A DNA stretch of 64,000 nt from Bradyrhizobium sp. (GCF_030646015.1 NZ_JAUSLT010000019.1:1-64000), one strand, 5' to 3'; positions 36,445 to 45,225 are shown, numbered from the stretch's first letter. The notes: generated from the letters alone by a model not told the origin. Numbers and translations: made by a program.

Positions 36445-36945
36445 ATGAAGGAAATCCGCTTTTATCGTGCAAGCGAAAAGCCGTATGGCGTGTTCAGCAA
36501 TCTCTACAGGCGGCCAATCACGTTCGAGGGACGCGTCTACCCGACCTCCGAGCATGCCTACCAAGCTAGAAAAGCGCGCAAAGAAGAAGTGCGCGAGTGG
36601 CTCATGGCCGCACCTTCGCCGGCTTTGCTCGCGATGGCGGCGCACGGCCTCTACCAGTGGGATATTGCTCCGGACTGGTCTAGAGTTAAGTTCGACCGCA
36701 TGAGAGGCGTGCTCAGGACAAAGTTTACCGAACACCCCGATTTGGCAGCCATTCTCCTCGACACGAAGGATGCCGTACTGATCGAGACTGCAACCGTCGA
36801 CAACGCCGTGAATAGGCTTTGGGGAGAAGTGCCGGGCAAGGGCGGAAAGAATATGCTCGGGATTCTCTTAATGGAAGTTCGCGACCATCTTGCGCAGGGC
36901 AGCAACAAGCGGCGACGCAAGATCGCCATGCAGGCCGCTGAATAG
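36445..36945 (+). CDS. NADAR (YbiA-like) domain protein
   Basis: A 166-residue stand-alone NADAR protein. Family marks are FYRASEKPYGVFSNLYRRPITFEGRVYPTSEHAYQ at the N-terminus (given here in outline, F/N/SEHAYQ being the active-site face), MRGVLRTKFTEHPDLAAILL, and NRLWGEVPGKGGKNMLGILLM. Characterised members are N-glycosidases acting on ADP-ribosyl-guanine or on pyrimidine intermediates; some are antitoxins to DNA ADP-ribosyltransferases. No DarT-like toxin adjoins. GGGGG precedes the ATG. Its 3' end is 3 bases from the convergent pfkB 3' end. Confidence 0.88.
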   Translation: MKEIRFYRASEKPYGVFSNLYRRPITFEGRVYPTSEHAYQARKARKEEVREWLMAAPSPALLAMAAHGLYQWDIAPDWSRVKFDRMRGVLRTKFTEHPDLAAILLDTKDAVLIETATVDNAVNRLWGEVPGKGGKNMLGILLMEVRDHLAQGSNKRRRKIAMQAAE

Positions 36946-36948
36946 GCT

Positions 36949-37944
36949 TCAGCGGTTACAGGTTCCGAGCGTGCTCACGTAGGAGGTAGACGCCTCGTCG
37001 ATACCTCGATCGAGCATCTCACGGACGTGGTTAGCGCCGGCCGCCCGGAAAAGACCGCGGGCACCAGTGAAACCGCAATTGAGTGCCGCCAGGCGCTGCC
37101 CGACTTCAACTCCGTCGAAGACATCGTCAACTGTCCAGCTTCCTTCCCGATACCAGCGCCTCAAAACGAGATCCAGCAGGCCGGTCGTCACCATGTCGCC
37201 CGATCCGCAAGTGTCGATGACCCGCGGTGCGAAGCTGGAAGGAAAGTGACGATGTACGCTTCTGTTCGAAACCGTCAATCCGAACGCGCCGTGGGTTCTG
37301 ATCACTATGACTTCTGGATCGAGGTTGCGGTCCGCGATGCTTTTCCCTGCAGTCTCGTCGGAGAGCTTGATCACGGTGGCGCAGCGCACAGCTCTAGCGA
37401 ACATCTCATCATCAGTGGATGCCGGCTCGAAGAAGACGAGAGCACCCGCTCGCTTGGCCTCTTCCATCGCGATCACGATCGATTCCGAAACGCGGTCGGC
37501 GTAGAAAACCGACACGGATTTCAACGTGTCTGCGGCCCGGCAAACGTGGTCGTGATCGATCGAGCGCCATTTCGGAAAGCGGACGAGCGTCTGTGGACAC
37601 GTTGAAGTGAACCGGTGGCTCCCATTCACGGTATCGACGATTTCGACGATGACAGGAGAACTTCCCGTGTGCGCTCTTGAGACGTAGCGCGTCTCGCACC
37701 CGGCCCTCTCGAACTCGTCGAGGAGGAAACGACCGTAGTCGTCGTCGCCAAGGTTGACGACCGGGAAAACAGGATGACCCAACATCGCCAGCGATAGGAG
37801 AACGTTCCCGCAGGATCCGCCGAGAGCTTCGGCCGGAGCGGCATAGTCATCCGAATAGATCCGATCGACGGCTGTCAGACCTGTGCCTGCGACGGCTGGA
37901 CGTGCCGATTGAGGCGTGGGGTCTTGCGATCTCATTTGGACCAT
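36949..37944 (-). CDS. PfkB family carbohydrate/nucleoside kinase, last gene of the candidate system
   Basis: A 331-residue ribokinase-fold kinase. The substrate loop LGGSCGNVL (41-49) and the anion-hole/catalytic motif DTCGSGD with D250 as base are intact; FFEPAST and VIVIRTHGAFGL are in the expected places. It would phosphorylate a sugar, nucleoside or similar alcohol with ATP. It starts 12 bases after the SIS-HAD gene. In a defence-island operon with a phosphoribosyltransferase-like protein, a nucleoside or ribose substrate is tempting, but this is inference. Confidence 0.88.
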   Translation of the reverse strand: MVQMRSQDPTPQSARPAVAGTGLTAVDRIYSDDYAAPAEALGGSCGNVLLSLAMLGHPVFPVVNLGDDDYGRFLLDEFERAGCETRYVSRAHTGSSPVIVEIVDTVNGSHRFTSTCPQTLVRFPKWRSIDHDHVCRAADTLKSVSVFYADRVSESIVIAMEEAKRAGALVFFEPASTDDEMFARAVRCATVIKLSDETAGKSIADRNLDPEVIVIRTHGAFGLTVSNRSVHRHFPSSFAPRVIDTCGSGDMVTTGLLDLVLRRWYREGSWTVDDVFDGVEVGQRLAALNCGFTGARGLFRAAGANHVREMLDRGIDEASTSYVSTLGTCNR

Positions 37945-37956
37945 AACATGAACATC

Positions 37957-39882
37957 CTAGCAGGACCGCCGCAGCACGGATACGTCCAATCGCGCGCGAC
38001 CAACACCCGTCAGGCGCATGCCGCCGAGTATCCTTAACAGACCATCAGGACCCGAAACGTTGCCTGGCAGAAGATTCCAACAGGAAATCTCGCGTTCGCA
38101 CACCCGATCCACGCTCAATCCGAAGTCTCCGCCAAGAAGGTCGTAGTCGTTGCCATGTCGATCACCGCTGTCGCCGATCGCGAGCATTTGAAGATGGCCT
38201 TCTGCCATCTTGCCTCGGACCGCATCCAAAACACGCGGCTTGGCCGCCCAGGCCGGACATACGTCGATCGAGTGACCGGAGCGAACCATTTTCAGTTCCG
38301 AGCGTGATCTCACCATTTCGTGCAGCCTGCGCCACCCGTCCGCCGACGACGCAAGCTTGTCTATGGCGATCGTGATCTGAAAGGGATTCTCCTTCGGAAG
38401 CCATCCATCCCGGAACATCCCGCCTTCGGCCCGGATGCTATCGAATGCTTCCAATATCGCGGCATCCGGCTTCAGATCGGTATTCCGGATGTCGACCGAT
38501 AGCGGAGCGACGTACGCTCCGTTGTAATAGCCAACCAACACCCGCTCGCAATGCTCCGCCGAAAGGCACTCTCGTAATTCCTCGCCGACCGATCCCCCTC
38601 GGCCGGTCGCAAGCGCAATTGCGACGCCACCATCCAAGAGTTTCTGGACACCGGCTATGACGGGACCCGTGGGCGGTTTGCCTCTCTTGTCTGTCGCGAC
38701 CATGGTCCCGTCGTAGTCTAAGATGACGGCGCCGAACTCCGCGGCTCCAAGACGCTCGATGAATTCGTCGCGGCGCGCGCTCCAAGTCGCAGCCGTTCTG
38801 TTTGGCTCGTCGGCCCTTTGCTCCGACCGACGTTTGCGGCGCGTGGCCGCATCTTCGTCCTCGATCGCGGCAAGAAGATCCTGGCTTTCGAAGATAATTC
38901 GTCCAAAATCGGCGACGCCAGGCTTTCCGGGGTCGATGCCCACCGCCGCTCCCAAACCTTCTACGACGCCGAAAGAACTCAGAACCGCATCAAAGAGAGT
39001 GTGCCGGCCCGGTGCGCCGAAGCCAAGATTGATCCGTCCTACCGTCGAGGGAATACATGATTCGATAGACTCCCAGAAGGGCCGGCTGCGATCGCAGGTC
39101 AACGAAAGCACGACGGTGCGATCCCCATGCTTATCTAGCCAGACATGTCGCCCGTGAGCGAAGTTGCGGAAGTCGGTCCGCTGTATCCTGCAGAGACCGG
39201 CTTCCCAACAACTGGTTTCAATCATAACGGCCGCAGCGGTCAGAGCGGGATCATGCAGGATAAGGAGTGTATCGCGCTCGGAGCCCCAGGTACTTGCGAT
39301 CGTCTCGATGGTACGAGCCCGGGCCGACGGCGACAGTAGGTCCTCCGATCTTGCCTTCACGCGGTCGCTTCTCTCGGCGACGCCGTATCCAGCGACCTGA
39401 TCGCTCGCCAGGAGCAACGAAGTAACGGTCGAAGTGAGCGAGTGAGTTGCCAGAAAACCGTCCTTCTCATCAGTGACGGGGACGAGGTGCAGTCTCGCAT
39501 CTTCCGCGCCAGAGACCAGGTTTCTACCCCGGGCGGTGACGACGTCGATGCGACGAGCGTGTTCGTTGACCGCGGTCTGGAAAGCTGCACGGATGTCCGC
39601 ATTCTCACCGCTCGCGGTAAAGAGCCAGACCCCCCACTTCGGCAACACCGGATCGAGCGCGAACGCCATAGGAGTTGTCACCGCCGTCGCGGAGTGGAGC
39701 AGCCACGTCCGGCAAGACGACAAAAACTCGGCGGCAACAGCGGAGCCGCCGCTTCCGACAGCGGCTACGGGATACTCGGCAGCGCGTTCGAGGGCCTCGG
39801 CCAAGAGGCTTGACTCATTGCCGCATGCCGCCGAGACGGTGTGCGACAGCCCGTCCAGCTTCGATGTGAAAACAGCGGTCAT
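37957..39882 (-). CDS. SIS-HAD fusion: sugar isomerase plus Cof-type phosphatase
   Basis: A 641-residue two-domain protein. Residues 20-340 form a double SIS module (VGSGGSAVAAEFL at 42-54, LFTASGENADIR at 88-99, then DFRNFAHGRHVWLD), as in phosphosugar isomerases. After a basic linker, residues 380-600 form a HAD phosphatase: motif I ILDYDGT (389 D, 391 D), motif II ATGRG, and motif IV AIGDSGDRHGND. It could isomerise and dephosphorylate a sugar phosphate. The frame is open upstream; the ATG at 39882 overlaps the stop of a small frame (ATGA). No strong ribosome-binding site is visible. Confidence 0.85.
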   Translation of the reverse strand: MTAVFTSKLDGLSHTVSAACGNESSLLAEALERAAEYPVAAVGSGGSAVAAEFLSSCRTWLLHSATAVTTPMAFALDPVLPKWGVWLFTASGENADIRAAFQTAVNEHARRIDVVTARGRNLVSGAEDARLHLVPVTDEKDGFLATHSLTSTVTSLLLASDQVAGYGVAERSDRVKARSEDLLSPSARARTIETIASTWGSERDTLLILHDPALTAAAVMIETSCWEAGLCRIQRTDFRNFAHGRHVWLDKHGDRTVVLSLTCDRSRPFWESIESCIPSTVGRINLGFGAPGRHTLFDAVLSSFGVVEGLGAAVGIDPGKPGVADFGRIIFESQDLLAAIEDEDAATRRKRRSEQRADEPNRTAATWSARRDEFIERLGAAEFGAVILDYDGTMVATDKRGKPPTGPVIAGVQKLLDGGVAIALATGRGGSVGEELRECLSAEHCERVLVGYYNGAYVAPLSVDIRNTDLKPDAAILEAFDSIRAEGGMFRDGWLPKENPFQITIAIDKLASSADGWRRLHEMVRSRSELKMVRSGHSIDVCPAWAAKPRVLDAVRGKMAEGHLQMLAIGDSGDRHGNDYDLLGGDFGLSVDRVCEREISCWNLLPGNVSGPDGLLRILGGMRLTGVGRARLDVSVLRRSC

Positions 39883-39986
39883 GAGCGAGCCGACACATCT
39901 TCGTCGATTGCGATCCTCAGTGATTGAGTTGTCACGGTCAACGGCGGCGCCTTGTCGGCGTCGAGAGTCTTCGAAATTATCGACAT
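39879..39986 (-). CDS. Possible 35-residue linker gene in the operon
   Basis: Starts MSIISKTLDADKAPPLTVTT and ends with a TGA overlapping the SIS-HAD ATG. It fills the 160-base gap between the Rossmann-like gene and SIS-HAD. No ribosome-binding site stands out, and no family is recognised, so it could equally be a leader or chance frame. Confidence 0.3.
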   Translation of the reverse strand: MSIISKTLDADKAPPLTVTTQSLRIAIDEDVSARS

Positions 39987-40044
39987 CTGACTTGTTTCCG
40001 GCTTGCCACAGCGGGTAGGCCAAAACCCGGAGGCGTTCGTAGGT

Positions 40045-41160
40045 CTAGTTGGCGACCTTCTCGGATCCGACATCATAGCTCCCATAAACAGGTCCGTGAA
40101 GCCATACGTGAACGGCCAGATCAGGTGGAGGAGCAGATTCCTTCACCCCCGTGGAATCGAACTCATACCGCAGTGTCTCGACGTACTGCACCGACAAGTC
40201 ATGTTCCAGAGCGGCCATCATTGCCCCAACCGCCGTGACCTTGCTTCCGAAAGGTGAAAGAATGATCTGGGGAAAGAAGACGTCCTCTACGGTCAGATCA
40301 TATCTCTTCTTGAGGGTGGAGATCGTCCGATAGCAATCGAGCGGATTTCTTTCTGAAACGTATATCAGGTCCCTCGCGTCGACCTGCCATTCGTTCAGGA
40401 GCTGCGATTGATATTCGGCAAGGAGTTCGTCTGCCCGCCTGGGATTTCGCGCGGGAAAGGGCACAACGGGGCACACTTTATATACGCTGTCGAGCGTGTT
40501 CCTTATCCTACGCAGCGTTTCCACCCGCCCTCGCCCGAGCTGAGGCAGCCAGATCCGCGCAACCGGAAGCGCGTCGTAGCTTCCGGAAGGGCCAGAGTAT
40601 CCTCGAACAAACTGCACCTGCGCCGAAGGCTCTCCGACGATCCGGTCATCAAGTTCCGGATTCGAGACGACCATCAAGTGAAGGCTTATGGCGGGCCTCG
40701 CCTCGGCGTATTCGAGCAGCAGCCTGGCCAGCGGAAAGCCAACTCCTGTCGATAGCGCGCTCATGTCGAGCACGATGTCGGTGATGCCGTCGGGCCATTT
40801 GTAACCCTCGATAGCCGACCGGACGCCGTGACCGCCGATGGGCGCGCCGTCATCTGCAGAGAATATCTGAACATCAGCGACTGTCGTATCGGCAATGATG
40901 CTTTTGAGCTGGGCTTCATTTTCGTCGGCAAGCTTCTGAAGGGCGATGGCGGGATCGCCGCGGTCCTCGCGTATGAAGAGACCGTGGACGCGCTCTCCCA
41001 TCGCGGCGGACAGTTGACGCGCAATCCTCTGGGCTCTCGGATCGAACCCCGCGCCCGCGACGAGAACACATCGACGGCTAGTTTGAGAAAAGAAGTCATC
41101 GATGAACTGATCCACGCCTTCATCGAAATGGGTGACGCAATTCTCCCAGTGCCGGCGCAT
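40045..41160 (-). CDS. Rossmann-like protein of unknown function, third gene of the candidate system
   Basis: A 371-residue protein. Parallel alpha/beta motifs open it: CVLVAGAGFDPRAQRIARQL, VHGLFIREDRGD, and ITDIVLDMSALSTGVGFPLARLLLEY. The Ser/Gly-rich turn after the VLD strand could bind a nucleotide or phosphate. The second half (ELLAEYQSQLLNEW, LIYVSERNPLDCYRTISTLKK, FGSKVTAVGAMMAALE) is unlike anything I can name. It follows the ATPase gene by 6 bases. A role as nucleotide sensor or as a partner of the ATPase fits the context but is inference. Confidence 0.7.
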   Translation of the reverse strand: MRRHWENCVTHFDEGVDQFIDDFFSQTSRRCVLVAGAGFDPRAQRIARQLSAAMGERVHGLFIREDRGDPAIALQKLADENEAQLKSIIADTTVADVQIFSADDGAPIGGHGVRSAIEGYKWPDGITDIVLDMSALSTGVGFPLARLLLEYAEARPAISLHLMVVSNPELDDRIVGEPSAQVQFVRGYSGPSGSYDALPVARIWLPQLGRGRVETLRRIRNTLDSVYKVCPVVPFPARNPRRADELLAEYQSQLLNEWQVDARDLIYVSERNPLDCYRTISTLKKRYDLTVEDVFFPQIILSPFGSKVTAVGAMMAALEHDLSVQYVETLRYEFDSTGVKESAPPPDLAVHVWLHGPVYGSYDVGSEKVAN

Positions 41161-41166
41161 GATCTT

Positions 41167-43074
41167 CTAGACCTTTTCCTGGACCAGACTGAGATCCGAA
41201 ACTCGACGCTCCAAGAACCCTCCGCGATTGAGCGTGAGACCGTTCGCGAGGCAGACCGGACCCGATAGCTCCAGGAGACACCAGATCTTGCCTCCTTGAC
41301 CGTAGTCGCGGATGGCGACGATCGCGCCGTAAGCGATCGCGAACTTGAGAATGAGCGCGAGTTCGCTGTCGCTTGCGAGCAGATCCTTCATCTCGGTTTC
41401 GAGAACGGCGACGGCGTTCGCACCGGCTCCCAGCGGAGCATTCGGCTCGGCAGATACTTCGCGACAATCGGCAACGATCCGCTCGATGAGCGCACGCACC
41501 TTGCGGGCAAAAGGGAAACCCCAGGAATCGATCATCTGTCCCGACTTGTCGCGAAGCGCACCCTGCTGTTGCGCGGGTGTCAGCGCGGGATCCTGATTTC
41601 TGATCGCCTTGGTCTCCATCCGCTCGACGAGCGCGCCGGCCAACTGGAGAAAGACTTCGGCATTTTCATTGCTGGCATCGCAGAGATCGTCCAGCCCGAA
41701 ATGAAATGGTCGATTGAACAATTGATTGAGGATGAGGCGAGCGGCATCGGCGATGGTGCTCTTGACCTTCAACGGCTGGCGCGGCTCTGGATCGTCAGCA
41801 AAGAGATTCCCCGTCTGTCCGGACGTCCGGACCGCGTACCGATGCAGGAGCACTCGGGTCATTACGAGTTGGACTTCTTCGCCCAGATCGAGCGATTTCG
41901 CCCCCTTGACGTAGCGTTCGACGGCTTGCTGAATTTTCCGCCGTCTGTCGGGCGAGATCTGCAGCTTTCTCTGTTCGCGATCGATAAGTGCGCGCAATTC
42001 ACTCACTTGGCTTGCCGAAAGCCTTGGCGACTCCTCGCCAAGGAGATCCTGGAACCGATTGTAGTTCCGGTCGCGAAGCGGCTGTACGAGACGGAGATAT
42101 CGGTCGGCCATGTCGGCGGCCATCTTGCGGAACTGGCGACGCTCATCGAGCCGCACGACATCGGTCTGCATGAAGATGTCGAGGTAGTCGCGCTCCACCT
42201 TCAGGCCGGGCAACGCATCAGCGTCGGTGGAGCGGAAGACCGCATTCGGCGAAAGCGCGTCCATTCGCATCATCATCCAGCGCGCGAAACGTATCTCGCG
42301 ACGTGCAAGGGAACGGAAGAGTGCCTCGAACTGGTCGGGATGCAGGGTATGGACGTCATCGAGTATCGTCAGGGGTTTCAGACGACAAGGTTTACCGTCC
42401 CAATCGATCTCGATTTCTCGAATTGCCTCGAAGGGCTGGTAGGGCTCGCGCGCTTCTTCGGCGATATTATCCAGAGAGGGTGGAAGAAGGCTTGCTCCGA
42501 CGGAATAAACGGCGCGTTCCACGCTGCGCGCGCGGGCCACGACGTTTTCTGCGTCAGATCCACCGATCTGTTCGAGCTGTGCCCCTGCCCCCTCGCGCGG
42601 GATGAACCTGATGTCGCCTAGACGGCGCCGGCGGTTTGACGTCAGGTTACGAACCAGCGCAAGGATCGTCCGAGCCTGGATCAAGGCCAGGACGAGCTTG
42701 GTCTTGACCGCCGGCTCGTAGGGCAGCTCCCAGAAGTCCCGATATTCCGATTCCATGGGAATTCTGACTGCCGCGATTTTAGGGCGCTCGTTCTCCGTGA
42801 AGCCACAGCTCGCCAGAACGGAGGCAAGCGACCGATTGTTCTCGCTGCTCTGGTCGCGAAGAATCGACTCGACAAGCCGAAATTCTACCAAGCTTGCCAT
42901 CATGGTCTTGCCGCTTCCCGGGGTTCCAATCACCCGAACCGGATGATCGAAAAGAAGCGACCGTTTCTTGTGCTTGGCTACGAACGTCATCAACGGCTCC
43001 GGACTGACGATCGCAAGAAATGCGGAATCGTCTCGAATGTACTCCGTCGCGCGTCTCAGAAAGGGATTGGTCAT
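41167..43074 (-). CDS. P-loop ATPase, ORC/CDC6-like, second gene of the candidate system
   Basis: A 635-residue ATPase. Walker A is GTPGSGKT (50-57), Walker B is LTILDDVH (235-242). A long insert with LGDIRFIPREGAGAQLEQ lies between them, and a Lys/Arg-rich helical part follows (DRRRKIQQAVERYVKG). The C-terminal ~250 residues contain a helical region and a wHTH-like end. The layout fits an AAA+/STAND-like sensor ATPase. The start is set by an ATGA overlap with the phosphoribosyltransferase-like gene; an upstream in-frame start is less likely. It probably senses the trigger and drives the neighbours; I infer this from similar operons. Confidence 0.75.
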   Translation of the reverse strand: MTNPFLRRATEYIRDDSAFLAIVSPEPLMTFVAKHKKRSLLFDHPVRVIGTPGSGKTMMASLVEFRLVESILRDQSSENNRSLASVLASCGFTENERPKIAAVRIPMESEYRDFWELPYEPAVKTKLVLALIQARTILALVRNLTSNRRRRLGDIRFIPREGAGAQLEQIGGSDAENVVARARSVERAVYSVGASLLPPSLDNIAEEAREPYQPFEAIREIEIDWDGKPCRLKPLTILDDVHTLHPDQFEALFRSLARREIRFARWMMMRMDALSPNAVFRSTDADALPGLKVERDYLDIFMQTDVVRLDERRQFRKMAADMADRYLRLVQPLRDRNYNRFQDLLGEESPRLSASQVSELRALIDREQRKLQISPDRRRKIQQAVERYVKGAKSLDLGEEVQLVMTRVLLHRYAVRTSGQTGNLFADDPEPRQPLKVKSTIADAARLILNQLFNRPFHFGLDDLCDASNENAEVFLQLAGALVERMETKAIRNQDPALTPAQQQGALRDKSGQMIDSWGFPFARKVRALIERIVADCREVSAEPNAPLGAGANAVAVLETEMKDLLASDSELALILKFAIAYGAIVAIRDYGQGGKIWCLLELSGPVCLANGLTLNRGGFLERRVSDLSLVQEKV

Positions 43075-44219
43075 TGCAGAGACCCATGTCTGTCGCGTCG
43101 AAAGAAAAGAGGCCGCATCGGATGTGCGCCACCATTCCCCGTGGTTTCTGCCCACAATAACGGGACGCTGTTGTTCGGCGTATTGTGCTCGAGAACGATT
43201 GGGAGAGCGCAGTCGGCATATCCGAGCTTCATGTCGCTCTGACCAGCTTCGCGACAGTGCTTCTCCGCGCGAGTGAATATCTCGTGATCGTAGTACTTGT
43301 CACCCAGGTTGAGCATCGGCCCGTCGACGGGCTGCGCCAGAGGGAGCGAGTCTGGCAGGAGCAAGCTCTCCGTGACCTTGTAATCTGAACAGGTCCATTC
43401 ACTCCATTCCGCTTTGGCGATCTCAAGCCGCTCCACCAGAGCCAGCTTCGCCTGGGCGCTCGAAATATAATGATGGATATGCAGTTCATAGTTATCAGCA
43501 ATCGGGAAACCATCGCCGACAATGCCGCGCGCATCACGGATCAAATCGTTAAATTTCTTCAGTTTTCCCTTCCACTCGCCATCGACGTTCTTACGAATGA
43601 ACGTTGTACCTGACGCGGTAAAATCGTCGATCAGGTAGACGCAATCGAATCTTTCGGACGGCGTCATCCCCTCCGCCTGCTGAAGATTTTTGCTGAGATC
43701 GAGCCACTTCTCCTTGTCAACATTCATCATTGGCACGACCTGTTCGGTCGAGATTCGCCCTGAATTCGCCCGTCGGAGCATATCGATGCGACTCCCGTCG
43801 CTCATCCCGACGAACAAGGTCTTGCGCAAGCATCGCCTAAACGCATCCGCGCCGCTTTTTTCAGCCCATACTTCGTACGGTTTGATGCCAAGCTGATGTG
43901 CCACCGTTCGTCGGAGATGAGGGGTGACGACCTCGGGCAAGAAGGTTTCGACCAAGCATTGCATTTCGGGCAGCGAGATATAGACAAGGCGCCGCTTGAT
44001 GAAGTCGTATGCGGCGGATCGGTCTTCCGGAGCGAATTGCTTGAGCCAAGTGGCCAGACTTTCGAGAAAGCGCACGCCTGCCCGGAAGTACGAGTATCCG
44101 TCGTACTTCACCGCGGACATCATTCGTAGCCAGGCATATTCGTGAGTTGCTACGGCCTGATCGTCTTCTGGCCAGCCCATCACTTCAGCTAGAAGACTCA
44201 AAGCCATCCTGTCGTTCAA
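43071..44219 (-). CDS. Phosphoribosyltransferase-like protein, first gene of the candidate system
   Basis: A 382-residue protein whose PRPP-binding loop is unmistakable: VYLIDDFTASGTTFI (194-208), the hydrophobic strand, two acids and T-x-S-G-T-T of type I phosphoribosyltransferases. The flanking ~180-residue N-terminal helical region is not found in salvage enzymes, so this is not a housekeeping PRTase. I recall surveys describing PRTase-like conflict effectors next to ORC/CDC6-like ATPases, but cannot verify this here. Start appears to be TTG with AGAGG upstream; an ATG four codons in is an alternative. First gene of the operon. Confidence 0.8.
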   Translation of the reverse strand: MNDRMALSLLAEVMGWPEDDQAVATHEYAWLRMMSAVKYDGYSYFRAGVRFLESLATWLKQFAPEDRSAAYDFIKRRLVYISLPEMQCLVETFLPEVVTPHLRRTVAHQLGIKPYEVWAEKSGADAFRRCLRKTLFVGMSDGSRIDMLRRANSGRISTEQVVPMMNVDKEKWLDLSKNLQQAEGMTPSERFDCVYLIDDFTASGTTFIRKNVDGEWKGKLKKFNDLIRDARGIVGDGFPIADNYELHIHHYISSAQAKLALVERLEIAKAEWSEWTCSDYKVTESLLLPDSLPLAQPVDGPMLNLGDKYYDHEIFTRAEKHCREAGQSDMKLGYADCALPIVLEHNTPNNSVPLLWAETTGNGGAHPMRPLFFRRDRHGSLQ

Positions 44220-44602
44220 ATGAGCCTCTTCTGTAAGAGATTCGTCTCTGAAAACTGCCCCGAATCACCACTTGCACGTGGACCAGTTCGCACTGTTATA
44301 ATGGTAGCGGAGAACCGAGCAACCGATGGTGGATTATTGTAGGCGTCGCGACCGTATTGAGGGGTTTGAGGGCGGCAAGGACAAACGGCCAAAGCTGCTC
44401 CTGGCGCCATTTCCTCGTCTTGTCCCGATCCGACTCCCTTCCGCCCGACAAGCTTAAGCCGGGAGTACCTGAGACAACCGCCTCCCTGTTTCGGCACCTT
44501 CCTGTGCGATGCAATCGGTGAGCTGGACAGTACCGCTGTACCGCATTCCACAACTTCTGATAGCTTCCCGGCATCGGGCATCCAAGCCCTTGAGGAACGC
44601 CC
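44220..44602. other. Upstream region of the candidate operon
   Basis: About 380 bases with no recognisable gene. It must contain the promoter of the minus-strand operon; ACCATTATAACA near 44300 (read on the minus strand as TGTTATAATGGT) could be a -10 box at about 80 bases from the start. No operator palindrome was recognised. Confidence 0.35.
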
Positions 44603-44713
44603 ATGTCCGTAACCTCAAGACTGACAAAGCTGACGACCAAGCCCGCTACGCCAGAGCATCAGGAGGAATACGACAAACAGACCGGCGAAAAGGCGGATGA
44701 TCTTGGCAATTAA
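44603..44713 (+). CDS. Small hydrophilic protein, 36 residues
   Basis: An ATG preceded by TTGAGGAACGCCC opens a 36-residue frame, MSVTSRLTKLTTKPATPEHQ and then a Glu/Lys-rich tail ending GEKADDLGN. It has no hydrophobic part. No family is recognised. It lies between the candidate operon and the integrative-element genes. Moderate ribosome-binding site, small size, low confidence. Confidence 0.35.
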   Translation: MSVTSRLTKLTTKPATPEHQEEYDKQTGEKADDLGN

Positions 44714-44765
44714 CAGCGTCCAGGCATCACACCCAGAGGCCATTTCTGTCGCTGAGCTTTTGATC

Positions 44766-45083
44766 TCATCTGGTCATGAGACCATCAGAGAAGGTGTCAG
44801 ATTTTTTGCCGATTTCCACAATGATCGTTTCCTGCGGGTCAACGATGTCCTCGAGTTCAGGAAAATCTCGCTCCCATTGCATTCTTAGACGCTGCGTCGC
44901 TCGAAACTCATCGATCCTACGTAACGAGTTATAGCGGTGCCGGACCAACTCAGAATCCATCAAAGCTTTAAGAACGGCAGTCACTGCCCTCTCCCGAGCG
45001 ACCGGCGGTTTTTCAGATTCAGGGACGGCCTCGAGCGTCTCTAGTACATATTCATTGATTACGGCATCCAATTCGATTCTCAT
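44766..45083 (-). CDS. Element protein of unknown function, coupled to a 26-residue frame
   Basis: A 105-residue acidic, helical protein. It opens MRIELDAVINEYVLETLEAV; the gene at 51174-51674 opens MKVKLDAIVAEIAGAL, so both may share a short N-terminal module. The ATG overlaps the TGA of the 26-residue frame upstream (ATGA), so it is probably translated by re-initiation. The pair carries the CTTGTAAA leader motif 66 bases before the small frame. Function unknown. Confidence 0.6.
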   Translation of the reverse strand: MRIELDAVINEYVLETLEAVPESEKPPVARERAVTAVLKALMDSELVRHRYNSLRRIDEFRATQRLRMQWERDFPELEDIVDPQETIIVEIGKKSDTFSDGLMTR

Positions 45084-45160
45084 CGCACTCTCCATGCTCT
45101 GACTTCAATGAGAAAGCCACTTCGAACTTTAAGTTCACGGGCACCGTTATCCTTTTTCAT
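45080..45160 (-). CDS. 26-residue basic leader-like protein
   Basis: MKKDNGARELKVRSGFLIEV and six more residues, preceded by GGAGT at an ideal distance. It ends in a TGA inside the ATGA start of the next gene. Basic and short; it could be a real small protein or a coupling leader. The K-rich start resembles those of the genes at 8998-9423 and 45465-45878. Confidence 0.5.
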   Translation of the reverse strand: MKKDNGARELKVRSGFLIEVRAWRVR

Positions 45161-45225
45161 TTCGCACTCCTATTTCTAGAAACATCTTCGTCAGGCATGA
45201 TGCAACACCTGTTGCACGACATCTA

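Noticed and set aside
41296..42621. A 441-codon plus-strand frame opposite the P-loop ATPase
   Set aside because: Antisense to an ATPase with intact Walker motifs and operon overlaps; no recognisable domain in the antisense product.
44509..44700. A 63-codon plus-strand frame upstream of the 36-residue gene
   Set aside because: It overlaps the better-supported 36-residue frame in another frame and lacks a ribosome-binding site.
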